Positions 13,971 through 15,475 of a DNA stretch of 15,475 nucleotides are shown here, in pieces. Origin of the DNA: Rhodobacterales bacterium UBA7416 (GTDB lineage Bacteria > Pseudomonadota > Alphaproteobacteria > Rhodobacterales > Rhodobacteraceae); NCBI GenBank assembly GCA_002469545.1, contig DKMK01000050.1, forward strand, positions 1 to 15,475. Reading direction: 5' to 3'. Every line of letters begins with the position of its first letter. Positions within the stretch are counted from its first letter, which is position 1. The translations under genes and the position numbers were made by a program. A model generated the notes under the pieces. It had not been told where the DNA came from and ran no database searches. It saw only the letters and a list, made by a program, of their open reading frames with translations.

Positions 13971-15365
13971 CTACTTCGCAACCTGACGATTGATCAAAGC
14001 GCCCAAAATACATGCGGCAAAACCAACCACCAACACATAAATACAAATGCTCAACAACTGATCATACTTATGCATCCCAGGCACAAATCTAGCAACAATA
14101 TCCGTCCCGCGATACATAAACGCACCCGCACCAACAATCGCCGTAATCCATGATATGCCATACGCCCAGCGCGGCACGACACCACCCACAAACGTAACCG
14201 CCATCACGGGTGTCAAAAACATGCTCGCCGTCGCCGTCACAGCAACCGCATCAAACAATGTCTTGTTTGGAAACAGCGTCAACAACGTGCCACCAATCAT
14301 AAACAAAACCATCGCCCAACGCCCATTGGCAACACTACGTGAACCAACACCTAGTTCGTCAATCACTAACCGTGCAGACGACGCCAATGCACTGTCCAAT
14401 GTACTGACCGCAGACACCAACAATGAACACATCAACAGAAAATAAACAAACGGCCCAAACATACCGGCCCATGTGCCTAACAGTTGGTTTTCATACGCCC
14501 CGCCAATCAAGCCTGCCTGAATACCAAACATACCAAACCCAAAAATACACAAGGTCGATATCACAAACGCCAATCCAAAACTTTGGTTCGTACGCGCGCG
14601 ATCCGCAATAAAGCCACGATCCATCATCACAGGATCATGCGCAGGGTATGACAACACCTGTAACAGCGCCACAACAACCAAAACCCAACCTGGGCGCGAA
14701 CCCTGATCATGCACACCTTGCGCCCCCATGACGGCACTAAACGAAAAATCGCTGGCGGTAATCATGATCAAAAACGCGATGGCAAACACCACCAAAAACA
14801 CCACCATCTGCAAAACATCCGTGCGCAAACTGGCCTGCAACCCACCACGTGCAGAATAAACCAAACCAATCAGCGCCAATGCAATAATGGCAATCATGCT
14901 GGCATTTTCGGCCTGCGGGAACGCAGCTGCAAAAATCAACCCAACAACAATCAGGTTCGCAAATACTTCGGACAACAAACGCAATGCCACAACAAGGTTA
15001 TATGTCCAATGGCCCAGCGCACCAAAATGATCACCCAACCAGTCCTGAACAGATCCCGCATGTTCCGCGCGCAAGCGTGACACAATAAACCCACCCGTCA
15101 AAAACGACAGATAATACGTGGCATATGCCAGCGTCCCGGGCATCCCATAAAAATACCCTAAAATGGCAGAATTCATCAGTGAACGGGCGAATATCCACGT
15201 GGTCACTTGGCTAAACACCAATGTCCACAAACTGGGTTGCACGCCATGACTGGCCCCCTCAAAGAAACCTTCAATCGTCACCGAACGGCGCGACATGGCT
15301 AAACTGACAACGCTGATAAGCGCCACAAAAACAACCAACGCCCATGGACTTGCAATCAACGACAT
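13971..15365 (-). CDS. sodium:solute symporter (SSS/SLC5 family)
   Basis: A 464-residue membrane protein with about 12 to 13 hydrophobic segments. GGLQASLRTDVLQ (174-186) is the classic SSS family motif, MMDRGFIADRARTNQSF (247-263) matches the conserved loop after it, and LLVSAVSTLDSALASSARLVIDE (315-337) holds the small hydroxyl residues of the Na2 sodium site. It therefore couples sodium entry to solute uptake at the inner membrane; the solute (amino acid, carboxylate, sugar or other) is not readable from sequence. A strong GGGGGA lies five bases before the ATG. The FbpC-like gene follows after 65 bases without a clear terminator, so the two may share a transcript, though nothing known links them functionally. 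Confidence 0.88.
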   Translation of the reverse strand: MSLIASPWALVVFVALISVVSLAMSRRSVTIEGFFEGASHGVQPSLWTLVFSQVTTWIFARSLMNSAILGYFYGMPGTLAYATYYLSFLTGGFIVSRLRAEHAGSVQDWLGDHFGALGHWTYNLVVALRLLSEVFANLIVVGLIFAAAFPQAENASMIAIIALALIGLVYSARGGLQASLRTDVLQMVVFLVVFAIAFLIMITASDFSFSAVMGAQGVHDQGSRPGWVLVVVALLQVLSYPAHDPVMMDRGFIADRARTNQSFGLAFVISTLCIFGFGMFGIQAGLIGGAYENQLLGTWAGMFGPFVYFLLMCSLLVSAVSTLDSALASSARLVIDELGVGSRSVANGRWAMVLFMIGGTLLTLFPNKTLFDAVAVTATASMFLTPVMAVTFVGGVVPRWAYGISWITAIVGAGAFMYRGTDIVARFVPGMHKYDQLLSICIYVLVVGFAACILGALINRQVAK

Positions 15366-15373
15366 AAGTATCC

Positions 15374-15390
15374 CCCAAAATGTCTTTGGG
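15374..15390 (-). promoter_or_regulatory. hairpin overlapping the symporter ribosome binding site
   Basis: On the minus strand CCCAAA pairs with TTTGGG around a 5-base loop. The three G of the right arm are the first bases of the GGGGGA Shine-Dalgarno of the symporter gene, and the ATG follows eight bases after the stem. A fold here would partly hide the ribosome binding site. The element is small and could be chance. Confidence 0.3.
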
Positions 15391-15424
15391 CGCGTTTAGC
15401 ACGAAAGCACAAAATGCCCACCCC

Positions 15425-15475
15425 TCATTGGCTGACATGTTCGTGAGCAATGCGAAATACCAACACTTCGTCACA
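15425..15475 (-). CDS. possible C-terminal end of an unidentified gene (partial)
   Basis: One minus-strand frame entering from the window edge reads CDEVLVFRIAHEHVSQ and stops at TGA (15427-15425), 59 bases before the symporter start. The alternating hydrophobic residues look like a real final beta-strand. With 16 codons no family can be named, and another frame is also open here, so this remains tentative. Confidence 0.25.
   Translation of the reverse strand, partial: CDEVLVFRIAHEHVSQ

Noticed and set aside
15271..15474. 67-codon minus-strand frame at the right edge
   Set aside because: It runs into the symporter gene in another frame and the symporter start has a strong Shine-Dalgarno; the translation is not protein-like.
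1..15475. CRISPR arrays, tRNA or rRNA genes, transposases, phage genes, toxin-antitoxin or defence modules
   Set aside because: I looked on both strands and found no regularly spaced repeats, cloverleaf-like segments or recognisable proteins of these kinds. The right-edge tail DEVLVFRIAHEHVSQ briefly suggested a RelE/ParE-like end, but 16 residues are too few.

Overview
The window looks like ordinary core chromosome of an alphaproteobacterium, most likely a marine Rhodobacterales (roseobacter-type) species with a moderate GC content. This rests on protein style and gene company: TatA with an N-terminal 'IGLPGMLLIAVVVLVMFGRGK' stretch, an extended TatC, a surE-pcm-nlpD run without rpoS, a DUF815 ATPase next to protein-export genes, and an Mth938-like gene near secDF. 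I see no insertion sequence, phage gene, CRISPR array, tRNA or rRNA. Coding density is high and the longest gene-free stretch is about 160 bases.

There are three transcription blocks. (1) Positions 4260 down to 1, minus strand: yajC-secD-secF, a TSUP-family anion/organic-acid exporter whose start overlaps the secF stop, an Mth938-like (DUF498) protein, and at the window edge a 23-codon reading frame that looks like a bare signal peptide. (2) Positions 4402 to 9409, plus strand: a small DUF1294 membrane protein, serS, a flavodoxin-fold quinone reductase, surE and pcm (ATGA overlap), and an NlpD-like lipoprotein with two LysM domains and a degenerate LytM domain. (3) Positions 15475 down to 9573, minus strand: the tail of a possible unidentified gene, a sodium:solute symporter, an FbpC-type ABC ATPase that starts with TTG, an unrecognised 91-residue protein, tatA-tatB-tatC, a DUF815 ATPase and a 64-residue membrane protein. 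The last five genes are packed with overlaps or gaps of 0 to 12 bases.

The theme is protein export and envelope biogenesis. SecDF-YajC assists the Sec translocon, TatABC exports folded proteins, and NlpD probably activates septal amidases. SerS, SurE and Pcm are translation, nucleotide and protein-repair housekeeping functions. The transporters and the quinone reductase have no visible functional tie to these.

No clear new system stands out. The best candidates for a second look are: the coupled tatC/DUF815/64-residue membrane protein cassette; the convergent intergenic region 9417-9573, which holds nested and mutually exclusive inverted repeats including an 18-base pair with one mismatch; the histone-H1-like Lys/Ala/Pro repeat tail of TatB; and the orphan 91-residue protein. 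All names are from reading the translated sequences; no database search was possible.
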